The notes beneath the pieces were generated by a model, which was not told where the DNA came from, did not search any database, and saw nothing but the letters and a program-made list of their open reading frames with translations. The position numbers were made by a program, and so were the translations under genes. 24,805 nt of DNA, from positions 1-24,805 of the forward strand of contig PWRH01000095.1 of NCBI GenBank assembly GCA_003556525.1. Reading direction: 5' to 3'. This document shows positions 14,075 through 21,773 of this stretch, piece after piece (positions within the stretch are counted from its first letter, which is position 1; each line of letters opens with the position of its first letter). This DNA is from Candidatus Nealsoniibacteriota bacterium (GTDB lineage: Bacteria; Patescibacteriota; Minisyncoccia; Minisyncoccales; RBG-13-42-11).

Positions 14075-15165
14075 TGAAAATTAAAAGAAAAAAGACAAGA
14101 ATAATAAAGATCGGCAATAAAAAAATAGGCGGAAACTTTCCGATACTTGTCCAATCAATGACAAATACGCCAACCTCCAATTTTGAAAAAACAATCAAAC
14201 AAATCAAAAGTCTTGAAAAGGCCGGCTGCGAAATAGTAAGAGTCGGAGTACCTGATTTGAAATCAGCCAAAAATATTTCAAAAATAAAAAAACAAATCAA
14301 GATCCCCTTGGTTGCGGATATTCATTTTTCAGCCGAATTGGCAATCGAATCAATTGAGCAAGGTGCGGATAAAATAAGAATAAATCCGGGAAATTTCCCC
14401 AAAAATCAACTGAAAGAAATAGTTGGCCGGGCAAAAAAAAGAAAAATCCCCATAAGAATCGGTATTAACAGCGGGTCCTTGGAGAAAGATCTTTTAATTA
14501 AGCACAACCAAGTAACTCCCGAGATGATGGTTAAGTCAGCACTAAGAAACATTAAATTAATGGAAGATTTAAATTTTTATGAATTGGTAATCTCTCTTAA
14601 GGCACCTGATGCTTTAAGAACAATCAGTGCTTATAAAATGCTTTCTTTAAAAACCAACTATCCTCTTCACCTGGGTATTACCGAAGCGGGAACCGAAGTT
14701 TCAGGAACAATAAAGTCGGCTGTTGGCATAGGTCATCTGCTTTTGGGAGGCATTGGAGACACAATAAGAGTTTCTTTGAGTGCCGATCCGGTAAAAGAAA
14801 TAAGGGTTGGTTGGGAAATTCTTAAAAGCTTGGAAATAAGAGAAAAAGGCGCAAAAATTGTCAGTTGTCCGACTTGTGCCAGAAGTGAAATTAACGTAAT
14901 TGAACTCTCTCAAAAAATTGAACAAATAACGGAAGAAATGGAAACGCCCATTAAAATAGCAATAATGGGATGTATTGTTAACGGCTTGGGCGAAGCAAAA
15001 GAAGCGGACCTGGCAATTGTCGGAATAAAAAAAGCTGCCTTAATTTTTAAAAAAGGCAAAGTGCTCAAAAAAATACCTCCTAAAAAGGCTTTGGGCGAAC
15101 TTAGAAAAGAATTGGCTTTAAAAAAAATTAAGAAGAAAAGTGGCAATCGAAAAATAAATAATTAA
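14074..15165 (+). CDS. ispG: 4-hydroxy-3-methylbut-2-enyl diphosphate synthase
   Basis: A 363-residue IspG (GcpE), which converts MEcPP to HMBPP, the substrate of the upstream IspH. The TIM-barrel part contains VQSMTNTPT, VRVGVPD, PLVADIHF, INPGNF and LGITEAGT. The C-terminal iron-sulfur domain has SCPTCARSEIN (C265, C268) and IMGCIVNGLGEAKEAD (C300, E307), the 3-Cys plus Glu ligand set of the family. The last 48 nt (basic tail, KKIKKKSGNRKINN) overlap tail-to-tail with the mgtE-like gene on the other strand. The overlapping tail lies beyond the conserved domain. Confidence 0.98.
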   Translation: MKIKRKKTRIIKIGNKKIGGNFPILVQSMTNTPTSNFEKTIKQIKSLEKAGCEIVRVGVPDLKSAKNISKIKKQIKIPLVADIHFSAELAIESIEQGADKIRINPGNFPKNQLKEIVGRAKKRKIPIRIGINSGSLEKDLLIKHNQVTPEMMVKSALRNIKLMEDLNFYELVISLKAPDALRTISAYKMLSLKTNYPLHLGITEAGTEVSGTIKSAVGIGHLLLGGIGDTIRVSLSADPVKEIRVGWEILKSLEIREKGAKIVSCPTCARSEINVIELSQKIEQITEEMETPIKIAIMGCIVNGLGEAKEADLAIVGIKKAALIFKKGKVLKKIPPKKALGELRKELALKKIKKKSGNRKINN

Positions 15166-16125
15166 ACTCAGCACATCTCTGATGATTGTTCCGATAGGGC
15201 CCGAAGCAATAGCCGGGTCCTTTTTTAATTTATTGAAAAGATAAGGAACAATAATTCCCAAGATAAAAGAGCTGACAATGGTAAAGAAAAGAGAAGCCCC
15301 TAAAATAATACCTATATTTAAAAGGCTAAACATCAGATAAGAAATTAAACCGAGTAAAATTCCCAAAACAAAGGCAATAATAAGGCTGACCTTTATTTCC
15401 TTTAGAAAATATTTTCTAAAATCCAGCTGATAAACCAGACTCCTGACAAACAATGTCTCGGTTTGAGTTCCAACAGCATCTGCCATATAAACAATTAGGG
15501 GAATAAAAGCCGTTAAAATAAACTGATCTCTTAGCGTGCTTTCGAAAAAATGAACAACTTGAGCTGCAAAAAGACCGCCAAAAAGTCCTAAAACAAGCCA
15601 GGGAAGCCTTAATTTTGTTAAGACTTTTGGTGAGGCCTGAAAAATTTTACCGGCAAAACCTTCATTATACTTTGCAATACCGGCAAACTTTAAAACGTCT
15701 TCAATATTTTCAGAGTGCAAAATTTTTAAAATAATATCGGACGGAACAACTCCTAAAAATAAATTTTTCCCATCAACTATCGGAATAGCCTTTAAGTTGT
15801 GTTCTAAGGCTAAAAAAGCGATTTTTTCCTGTTCGATCTCGGGCCGGGCTTTAATAATTTTTTTAACCATTATATCTTCAACTACAGTATCTTCCGCTTG
15901 GCGAAAAATATCTTTTAGGGAAAAAACACCGACCAAAATATCTTCTTTGTCAGTAACATAAATATAATTTAGGGTTTCAAAATCTTTAGCTTGATTAAAA
16001 AGCTTTTCTCTGACATCTAAAATCTTCTCTTCGGGCAATACTTTCGGGACATTAGCTATCATGCTTCGGCCGGCTGATTTCAAAGGATACTTGGGCTTAA
16101 AAATTTTATCAATAATTTTTTGCAT
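15118..16125 (-). CDS. MgtE-like magnesium transporter lacking the N domain
   Basis: A 335-residue protein with two CBS domains (about residues 17-150) and five hydrophobic helices (about 170-335). The transmembrane part has MADAVGTQTETLFVRSL, equivalent to the MgtE AGNxGTQ motif, and DPAIASGPIGTIIRDVLSLI, which includes the pore aspartate region of the family (DPAxxSGP). MgtE is a dimeric Mg2+ channel gated by Mg2+ bound to the cytosolic N and CBS domains. The superhelical N domain (about 120 residues in typical 450-residue MgtE) is absent here. It is the last gene of the EF-like/EndoQ/MgtE run, 8 nt after the EndoQ gene, and overlaps the 3' end of ispG. Confidence 0.9.
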   Translation of the reverse strand: MQKIIDKIFKPKYPLKSAGRSMIANVPKVLPEEKILDVREKLFNQAKDFETLNYIYVTDKEDILVGVFSLKDIFRQAEDTVVEDIMVKKIIKARPEIEQEKIAFLALEHNLKAIPIVDGKNLFLGVVPSDIILKILHSENIEDVLKFAGIAKYNEGFAGKIFQASPKVLTKLRLPWLVLGLFGGLFAAQVVHFFESTLRDQFILTAFIPLIVYMADAVGTQTETLFVRSLVYQLDFRKYFLKEIKVSLIIAFVLGILLGLISYLMFSLLNIGIILGASLFFTIVSSFILGIIVPYLFNKLKKDPAIASGPIGTIIRDVLSLIIYFSIATFLLNFF

Positions 16126-16133
16126 AATCCAAA

Positions 16134-17381
16134 CTAAAATAATGTTTTTTGATGGAATAATTTACCTTTCTTTTTAAAAGATGAAACTTTAATTTTACCA
16201 AAAACTCCGTCATAACCGGGCTCTTTTAAAACATCCCCTGCTCTTACTTTAATTATTGAATTTGCAATATCAAACAGGGTTGATTTTTCCAACTCTTCCA
16301 TAGAAGCATTAAGGAGAATATTGAATTCCGGACCGGCTTTTTTTATCAATTCTTCATATCTTTTTTCCACTTCCTTGGTTTTTGTATTGCAATTAAGAGC
16401 GTCCGCTATTATTTCTTCTAAGGGAACCAAACTTTTAAAGGGAATACTGTTTGCCGGCTTAAAACCCTCGGGCTTATCTGCCAATTCTTCCACTCTGTTT
16501 AAAACTCCGACAGTCAAAGGTTTTGCACAAACCGGACAGGTTCCGCTATACTCTTTGGTTTGTTTGGGAGAAGAAATAATTTGGCAAGATCTGTGACCGT
16601 CAAAGTGGTACTTTCCTTCTTCCGGAAAAAACTCAATTGTGTATAAAAATTGCTTTGGATCTTTGTTTTTTATTGCTTGGACTATGTCTTTATAGCTGAT
16701 TTTCGTATTAAAAACATTTGCCTCTCTGCCAATCTTGGCAGGACTATGGGCGTCTGAATTGCTTATCAGGCAAATTTTCCGGCAATCCGGCATTTGCCAG
16801 AGCATGGCCGGGTCGGCGGACAGCCCTGTTTCTCCGGCAAAAATATATTTTGAATATTCTTCAAAGCATTCTTTCAAAGAATCAAAGCCCGATTTTGAAC
16901 CGAATAAAGAAAACCAAGGAGTCATTATATGGGCCGGCACAACCAGGCAGTCTTCTGAAATATTAAAGACAATTTTAACCAGCTCTTTTGCGTCAAGCCC
17001 GAGAATCGGACGGCCATCGGATTTTAAATTACCAATCCGACCAAGCTGGGTGTTAATTTTTTCTACAATAGTAAAACAGGGTGCAAAAATCAAAAGATGA
17101 ATTTTTCTGACTTTGTTTTTAGCGGAATAAATACAGCTTATTTCCGCGGTTAAAAGAAAACGGGTTTCCGATTTTTTATTTTTCAACCTAAACAATCCCT
17201 GTTCAGCCGGCTCCAAATCTTTTTTTAAAGACTTAAACCATTCAGGATGAGAAAAATCCCCGGTTCCCAAAACTTTAATTCCTTTAATATTCGCCCACTT
17301 ATCAAGATTTTCCAAATCCATGTTTTTGGAAGTTGCCCGGGAATATTTACTATGAATATGAAAATCAGCAACAAACTTCAT
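16134..17381 (-). CDS. Endonuclease Q-like PHP-domain protein
   Basis: A 415-residue protein that starts with a PHP-type metal site, DFHIHSKYSRATS (residues 6-18), then GTGDFSHPEW, TAEISCIY, VPAHIMTPWFS and ISNSDAHSP. All conserved His/Asp positions for a multinuclear metal centre are present. The C-terminal third carries a zinc-type cluster (GHRSC and GTCPVCAKPLTVGV) followed by NRVEELADKPEGF. This combination matches the COG1379/EndoQ family, known from archaea and a few bacteria, which nicks DNA 5' to uracil, hypoxanthine, xanthine and AP sites. It overlaps the upstream small EF-like gene by 4 nt (ATGA) and is followed 8 nt later by the mgtE-like gene. Confidence 0.9.
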   Translation of the reverse strand: MKFVADFHIHSKYSRATSKNMDLENLDKWANIKGIKVLGTGDFSHPEWFKSLKKDLEPAEQGLFRLKNKKSETRFLLTAEISCIYSAKNKVRKIHLLIFAPCFTIVEKINTQLGRIGNLKSDGRPILGLDAKELVKIVFNISEDCLVVPAHIMTPWFSLFGSKSGFDSLKECFEEYSKYIFAGETGLSADPAMLWQMPDCRKICLISNSDAHSPAKIGREANVFNTKISYKDIVQAIKNKDPKQFLYTIEFFPEEGKYHFDGHRSCQIISSPKQTKEYSGTCPVCAKPLTVGVLNRVEELADKPEGFKPANSIPFKSLVPLEEIIADALNCNTKTKEVEKRYEELIKKAGPEFNILLNASMEELEKSTLFDIANSIIKVRAGDVLKEPGYDGVFGKIKVSSFKKKGKLFHQKTLF

Positions 17382-17644
17382 TCAACTTTATAAACTTTAT
17401 AACCCTCTCTTGCCTTTTCTTTTATTTTCATTCCGACAGAATCTCCCTTTTTCGCCTTTTTTATTTTTTTATGGTCAACCTCCATTGAGCCAACCTTTTG
17501 GCTAAAATCGGTTTCACCACCAACAATCCTGATTTTATCCCCTGCTTCAAGTTTGCCCGAAAGATCAATCACAGCCACTTTAATATTATTGAAATAATGC
17601 GATATTTTTCCTATCAATTTTTCTTTGGATATTTTTTTAGGCAT
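17378..17644 (-). CDS. Small EF-Tu domain 2-like beta-barrel protein
   Basis: An 88-residue protein resembling only the second domain of translational GTPases: IGKISHYFNNIKVAVIDLSG, LEAGDKIRIVGGETDFSQ, VGSMEVDHKKIKKAKKGDSV and GMKIKEKAREGYKVYKV. It lacks a GTPase domain. Databases commonly label such proteins translation elongation factor-like; their function is unknown. The N-terminus is basic. The gene overlaps endoQ by 4 nt, so both are made together. A transcription terminator lies about 75-110 nt upstream, so this is probably the first gene of its unit. Confidence 0.85.
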   Translation of the reverse strand: MPKKISKEKLIGKISHYFNNIKVAVIDLSGKLEAGDKIRIVGGETDFSQKVGSMEVDHKKIKKAKKGDSVGMKIKEKAREGYKVYKVE

Positions 17645-17719
17645 AATTTTAAAAAATAAAATTGTTTTTTTGTTTTAATAAAATGACCTTTAGCTTATTT
17701 TAACATAATTAAATGTATC

Positions 17720-17756
17720 AAAAAACAAAAAATCCCGCGCCCAAAAAAGGGCGCGG
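17720..17756 (-). terminator. Strong intrinsic terminator downstream of the methyltransferase unit
   Basis: On the minus strand an 8-bp all-GC stem, CCGCGCCC/GGGCGCGG (plus 17735-17742 and 17749-17756), with a 6-nt loop is followed by GA and two six-T runs separated by one G. It stands out strongly in this AT-rich region. In the plus direction it is followed by AACTTTT, a poor tract. Confidence 0.9.
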
Positions 17757-17761
17757 AACTT

Positions 17762-17939
17762 TTAAAGAGGAGGAATTATTTCTGACAAACTTGACATTAA
17801 CTCAAGTCCAGGTGGACATACTGGGCAGCTGCTGTTATAGTCTCCTTTATCAAAAATAACTTGTCCTTTTGGGCAAAAAAACCCTCACCCCCTCAACTAT
17901 CAATTTAAAGAAAAAGAAAAATTTGTCAAATTTAAGCAT
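17762..17939 (-). pseudogene. Possible small Cys-containing ORF with a frame break
   Basis: The 316-nt space between the EF-like gene and the methyltransferase holds the terminator and this candidate. An ATG at 17939 opens a frame that soon meets a stop, while a +1 frame running from a seven-T tract (plus-strand A run near 17875-17881) reads FCPKGQVIFDKGDYNSSC then PVCPPGLELM and ends at TAA (17762-17764), just before the terminator. The second half has no start codon of its own. Removing one T would join both into a ~58-residue protein. The first half (MLKFDKFFFFFK) is low-complexity and may not be coding. It could be a frameshifted gene, a homopolymer sequencing error, or non-coding sequence. 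Confidence 0.3.
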
Positions 17940-17961
17940 TAACTCTTTTTCCCCAGTTTAT

Positions 17962-18645
17962 TCACAAAGGCTGCTTTTTTGCTATAATATAAATATTGGT
18001 CCTTGGGTCTTTCCCGTCCTGCCAAAGTTTTTCCAAACTAAAACCGCTTTTTTTTGCCAAGCCAATAAGGCTTTTTTTGGTAAAGCAATGAAAATACCTT
18101 TGAGCAATAACCTCTTTTTGCGAATTTTTCCAAGAAACAAAAACATCGAAAAAATCCAACTTTGATTTGCCGATAAGTTTTAAAATAAAATATTTTAAAA
18201 TAAGCTTTCTGCCCTCTTTTCTCCTCCAAAAGTCCCAAACTCTTAAAACTAAAAGCCCTTCAGGCTTTAAAACCCTTTCTATTTCCTTTAAATATCTTAT
18301 TCTTAGTTCTTTTGAAGGAATATGGTGTATTACGGAAATACTGAAAACCTTATCGAAAAAATTATCCGGAAAAGGCAAGTTTAAAGCGTCAGTTACTTGA
18401 AAATTTGCTTGAGGATATCTTTTTTTGGCTATTTCGATCAATTCTTTGGAAATATCAATACCAAAATAATCAATTTTTTTGTCTTTTAAGACCTCAAAAA
18501 AGCGGCCACTGGCACAACCCGAATCCAAAACTTTTTCTCCCTCTAAAACATAATCAGCCAAGCCCCTGATATTGTCCGGAATAAAAGATCTGGTTCTTGT
18601 ATAGTCTTGTGCCAAAATATCGTAATCTTTTTCGGTTTGATCCAT
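17962..18645 (-). CDS. Class I SAM methyltransferase, Trm9/ALKBH8-like
   Basis: A class I methyltransferase. Motif I is KVLDSGCASGRFFEVL, followed by YFGIDISKELIEIAKKRYP, the LNLPFPDNFFDKVFSISVIH segment with HHIP, and LKEIERVLKPEGLLVLRVWD. The C-terminal part FVSWKNSQ with RYFHCFTKKSLIGLAKKSGF resembles Trm9-type tRNA wobble-uridine carboxymethyl methyltransferases. The longest frame starts at 18714, inside the divergent elp3 gene. I prefer the ATG at 18645 (MDQTEKDYDILAQDYTRTR), which matches family N-termini and gives about 227 residues; an ATG at 18672 is the alternative. Its head-to-head position with Elp3 supports a joint role in wobble uridine modification, which is inference. Confidence 0.85.
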   Translation of the reverse strand: MDQTEKDYDILAQDYTRTRSFIPDNIRGLADYVLEGEKVLDSGCASGRFFEVLKDKKIDYFGIDISKELIEIAKKRYPQANFQVTDALNLPFPDNFFDKVFSISVIHHIPSKELRIRYLKEIERVLKPEGLLVLRVWDFWRRKEGRKLILKYFILKLIGKSKLDFFDVFVSWKNSQKEVIAQRYFHCFTKKSLIGLAKKSGFSLEKLWQDGKDPRTNIYIIAKKQPL

Positions 18646-18670
18646 TATTTTTTTTGCATAATTTAAATTC

Positions 18671-20242
18671 ATGAATTTTTTAGAAGAAACAATTAAAGAA
18701 TTAATCAAAAGCAATGCTCAAGATTTTGAAAAATTGGCCCAAATTAAAAGAAAGGTTGCCAAAAAACATAAAATTTCCTGTCCGAGCAATGCCAATCTAT
18801 TAAAAGCTTATCACGGCCTTTTAAATAAAAAAAGAGTTAAAAAGTCGCAAAAAATTGAACATTTACTTCAAACAAAACCAATTCGGTCCATTGCCGGAAT
18901 AGTCAATGTGTCTGTTTTAACAAAACCCTACCCTTGTCCGGGCAAGTGCCTTTATTGCCCTCAAGAAAAAAATATTCCCAAAAGCTATTTATCCGGGGAG
19001 CCTGCTGTTGAAAGAGCTAAAAAATTAAACTACAACCCCTATCTGCAAGTAAGTAAAAGAATTGAAATGCTGGAATACGGAGGCCATCCCACAGATAAGG
19101 TTGAAATAAGAATTGTTGGAGCAACCTGGTCTTATTATCCCTTGAAATACCGGGAAAATTTTATTAAGCAGTGTTTTAGGGCATGTAATAGCAAAACAAA
19201 AAAAACCGATTTAACTCTTAGTCAGGAACAGAAAAAAAATGAAAAGGCCAAACACAGGGTTGTCGGTCTTTCCATTGAAACAAGGCCTGATTTTATCAAT
19301 CAAAAAGAGATTGAAAGACTGAGAATGTTTGGAGTAACAATGGTTGAGCTCGGGGTCCAGTCAATAAATAACGATGTTTTAAAAATAAATCTAAGAGGGC
19401 ACGAAATTCAAGAAACAATCTCAGCAACAAAAATGCTAAAAGATGCCGGCTTTAAGGTTTTATACCAAATAATGCCCAATTTACCCGGGTCAAATCCAAA
19501 CAAAGACAAAAAAATGTTTATCGAGCTTTTTTCAAACCCGGACTTTCAGCCGGATCTCTTAAAAATATACCCTTGTGCTCTTTTAAAAAACGCTCCGCTT
19601 TATAATCTTTGGAAAGATAAAAAATATAAACCTTACACCGAAAAAGAGTTGATAAATCTTGTTAGAGAAATCAAAAAAACAATTCCTTGCTATGTCAGAA
19701 TACAAAGAATAAGTAGAGATATTCCCTCAAAAACCATTGTTTCAGGCCCTGCTAAAATTTCCAACCTACGGCAAATTCTTAGTGAGGATGCAAAAAAAAA
19801 TAAAAAAGTTTTTTGCATTAACGATAGGCCGTGCCGCTGCATCAGATGTCGCGAGGTCAAAGAAAAATATATTAAAAAAGAAAAAGTTTTACTTTGGAGA
19901 GAAGATTATCGGGCATCCGAAGGGAAAGAAATTTTTTTAAGCTTTGAAAACAAACAAAGAACAAAACTTTACAGTTTGCTCCGTCTCCGCTTAACTTCCG
20001 AAAATAAAGCTATTATCAGGGAAATCCATACATATGGAAAGCTTGTTCCCATAAATAAAAAACAAGAAGCTCCCCAGCATAAAGGTTTGGGAAAAAAACT
20101 TGTTTTGGAAGCGGAAAAAATAACAAAAAAAGAGTTCAATCTCAAAGAAATAAGCGTAATTTCTTCGGTTGGAACAAGAGATTATTTCAGAAAGCTGGGC
20201 TATAAATTAAAAAACACCTATATGGTCAAGTCTTTGAAATAA
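18671..20242 (+). CDS. elp3: Elp3-like radical SAM/GNAT tRNA-modifying enzyme
   Basis: A 523-residue protein combining a radical SAM domain and a C-terminal GNAT acetyltransferase domain, the Elp3 architecture. PYPCPGKCLYCPQEK holds the cluster cysteines (C89, C93, C96). SYLSGEPAVERAKKLNYNPY, RIVGATWSYYP, GLSIETRPDFIN, VELGVQSI, MPNLPGSNPNKD and KIYPCAL follow. FCINDRPCRCIRC is a cysteine cluster. The GNAT part has REIHTYGKLVPI, APQHKGLGKKLVLEAE (acetyl-CoA P-loop, QHKGLGK) and SSVGTRDYFRKLGY. Elp3 starts cm5U formation at tRNA wobble U34 using acetyl-CoA. The stand-alone form is archaeal-like and found in some bacteria. Its ATG overlaps a possible ATG of the divergent methyltransferase in a palindrome. 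Confidence 0.96.
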   Translation: MNFLEETIKELIKSNAQDFEKLAQIKRKVAKKHKISCPSNANLLKAYHGLLNKKRVKKSQKIEHLLQTKPIRSIAGIVNVSVLTKPYPCPGKCLYCPQEKNIPKSYLSGEPAVERAKKLNYNPYLQVSKRIEMLEYGGHPTDKVEIRIVGATWSYYPLKYRENFIKQCFRACNSKTKKTDLTLSQEQKKNEKAKHRVVGLSIETRPDFINQKEIERLRMFGVTMVELGVQSINNDVLKINLRGHEIQETISATKMLKDAGFKVLYQIMPNLPGSNPNKDKKMFIELFSNPDFQPDLLKIYPCALLKNAPLYNLWKDKKYKPYTEKELINLVREIKKTIPCYVRIQRISRDIPSKTIVSGPAKISNLRQILSEDAKKNKKVFCINDRPCRCIRCREVKEKYIKKEKVLLWREDYRASEGKEIFLSFENKQRTKLYSLLRLRLTSENKAIIREIHTYGKLVPINKKQEAPQHKGLGKKLVLEAEKITKKEFNLKEISVISSVGTRDYFRKLGYKLKNTYMVKSLK

Positions 20243-20279
20243 AAGTATTGACTTAAGGTACTTTAATGCTTAAACAAAA

Positions 20280-21761
20280 CTATAGATTTTTTTCTATTTT
20301 TTGAAAATCTTGAGCAAGTTTTATCAAATATCTTGTTCCACTGCCGGTAGACCCTTTTGCCAGTCCCTGATTTTCAATCGAAGCCATTGTCGGCGCTATA
20401 TCCAAATGAATCCAAGGATTGTCTTCCACAAAATACTTAAGAAACAAAGCTCCACTAATCGCACCTCCTTGTTTTAAATATTTACCCAAGTTGGCGACAT
20501 CTGCAAAAGTTCCCTTAATTTCTTCTTCATATTCCTCCCAGCAAGGCAAGGGCCAAACATAGTCTCCGGAATCTTCACCAACTCTAATAAGTTCTTCCGT
20601 ATTTAAAATATTTGTAAACAAGGCTGTTGCCCGATAACCCAAAGCAACCAAGGATGCTCCGGTTAAGGTGGCAACATCAACAATTATCTTGGGTTTATGA
20701 TTTTTAATCGAGTAAGAAATTGCATCAGCCAAAATAATCCTTCCCTCTGCATCCGTACTTAACACCTCAATTGTTTTTCCACTGTAAGACCTTAAAATGT
20801 CTCCTTGTCTTAAAGCTTCTCCGGAAGGCATATTTTCAACAGCAGGAATCAAGCAAATAATATTTAAAGGTATTTTAATTTTAGAAATTGCCAGAATAGC
20901 TCCTAAAACAGCTGATCCTCCGGACATATCCATATACATACCTTTCATTGAATCAAAGGGCTTTATATCGAGACCGCCTGTATCAAAAGTTATTCCTTTC
21001 CCAACAAAAGAAAGGTCTATTTCTTTACTTTTGGCTCTGCCAAAATATTTTAAAATTATCAACCTGGGCTTAAGTACACTTCCTTGTGAAACTCCAAGAA
21101 TTCCTCCCATTGATAATTTTTTTAATTTTTTCTCATCAAAAACTTCCAGGCTAATATTATTTCCTTCGTTTTTAACTTTTTTCGCAGCCTCAACTAATCC
21201 TTGGGGAGTCATATCTTTACCGGGGGTATTTGAAAGGTCTCGAGTAAAATTTACCGCCCTGCCAACTATTATTCCATTATCAAGCTCTTTTTGATATTTT
21301 AAATTATCCGGCCAAACAATTTCAATAATATTAATTTTATGCCAGCCTTCTTTGGGCTTTTTTTTGTAGCGGACAAATTCATAAAAAGCCAATAAAATAT
21401 TTTCCGAAAGCTGTTTTGTTAAATTGGGCAAATCGGCTTTTTCGGGAATAATCCGATCAAGAACAAAAACAGCTTCTTTGTTCCTATTTTCTTTTAAAAC
21501 AAGAACAGCTTTTCTTAGGTTGACCAAAAATTTTCTTTGATTCCAGTTCTTTTTTTCGCCAAGATTTACCAAATAAAAATCACTGTTATCTGAAAAAAAC
21601 ATCTTACTTTTCCCTTCTTTAACTAAAGAAGCTTCTTTTAAAATATCGCTCTTGTCTTCAAATCCGTCGAATTTAATTTTTTCTCCGGAAAAAAACGGCA
21701 AAAAATAAAATTTATTTTTTTTAAAGCTTATTTCTTGTCTTTTTTTTAGTTTTATTTTCAT
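20280..21761 (-). CDS. pepA: Leucyl aminopeptidase, M17 family
   Basis: A 493-residue M17 cytosol aminopeptidase that removes N-terminal residues from peptides. The catalytic C-domain shows VGKGITFDTGGLDIKPFDSM (with the metal-binding Lys and Asp), MDMSGGSAVLGAI, IPAVENMPSGEALRQGDIL, VLSTDAEGRIILADAI (signature NTDAEGR-type with Ser in place of Asn) and ATLTGASLVALG. The N-terminal domain (about 1-170) is divergent, as usual. The C-terminus includes KQGGAISGALFLKYF and WIHLDIAPTM. Length is normal. It lies 12 nt downstream of the 57-residue basic protein and ends 37 nt from the convergent elp3 gene. Confidence 0.97.
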   Translation of the reverse strand: MKIKLKKRQEISFKKNKFYFLPFFSGEKIKFDGFEDKSDILKEASLVKEGKSKMFFSDNSDFYLVNLGEKKNWNQRKFLVNLRKAVLVLKENRNKEAVFVLDRIIPEKADLPNLTKQLSENILLAFYEFVRYKKKPKEGWHKINIIEIVWPDNLKYQKELDNGIIVGRAVNFTRDLSNTPGKDMTPQGLVEAAKKVKNEGNNISLEVFDEKKLKKLSMGGILGVSQGSVLKPRLIILKYFGRAKSKEIDLSFVGKGITFDTGGLDIKPFDSMKGMYMDMSGGSAVLGAILAISKIKIPLNIICLIPAVENMPSGEALRQGDILRSYSGKTIEVLSTDAEGRIILADAISYSIKNHKPKIIVDVATLTGASLVALGYRATALFTNILNTEELIRVGEDSGDYVWPLPCWEEYEEEIKGTFADVANLGKYLKQGGAISGALFLKYFVEDNPWIHLDIAPTMASIENQGLAKGSTGSGTRYLIKLAQDFQKIEKNL

Positions 21762-21773
21762 TTTTGATATTTT

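Noticed and set aside
18646..18714. Longer methyltransferase start at 18714
   Set aside because: It would extend 44 nt into elp3, and the added residues (MLLINSLIVSSKKF) do not match family N-termini. The starts at 18645 or 18672 are better.
20243..20279. TTGACT followed by AT-rich sequence and a 6-bp AAAGTA/TACTTT repeat between elp3 and pepA
   Set aside because: The gap lies between convergent genes, has no -10 at the right distance and no T-run after the short stem. Neither a promoter nor a terminator is supported.
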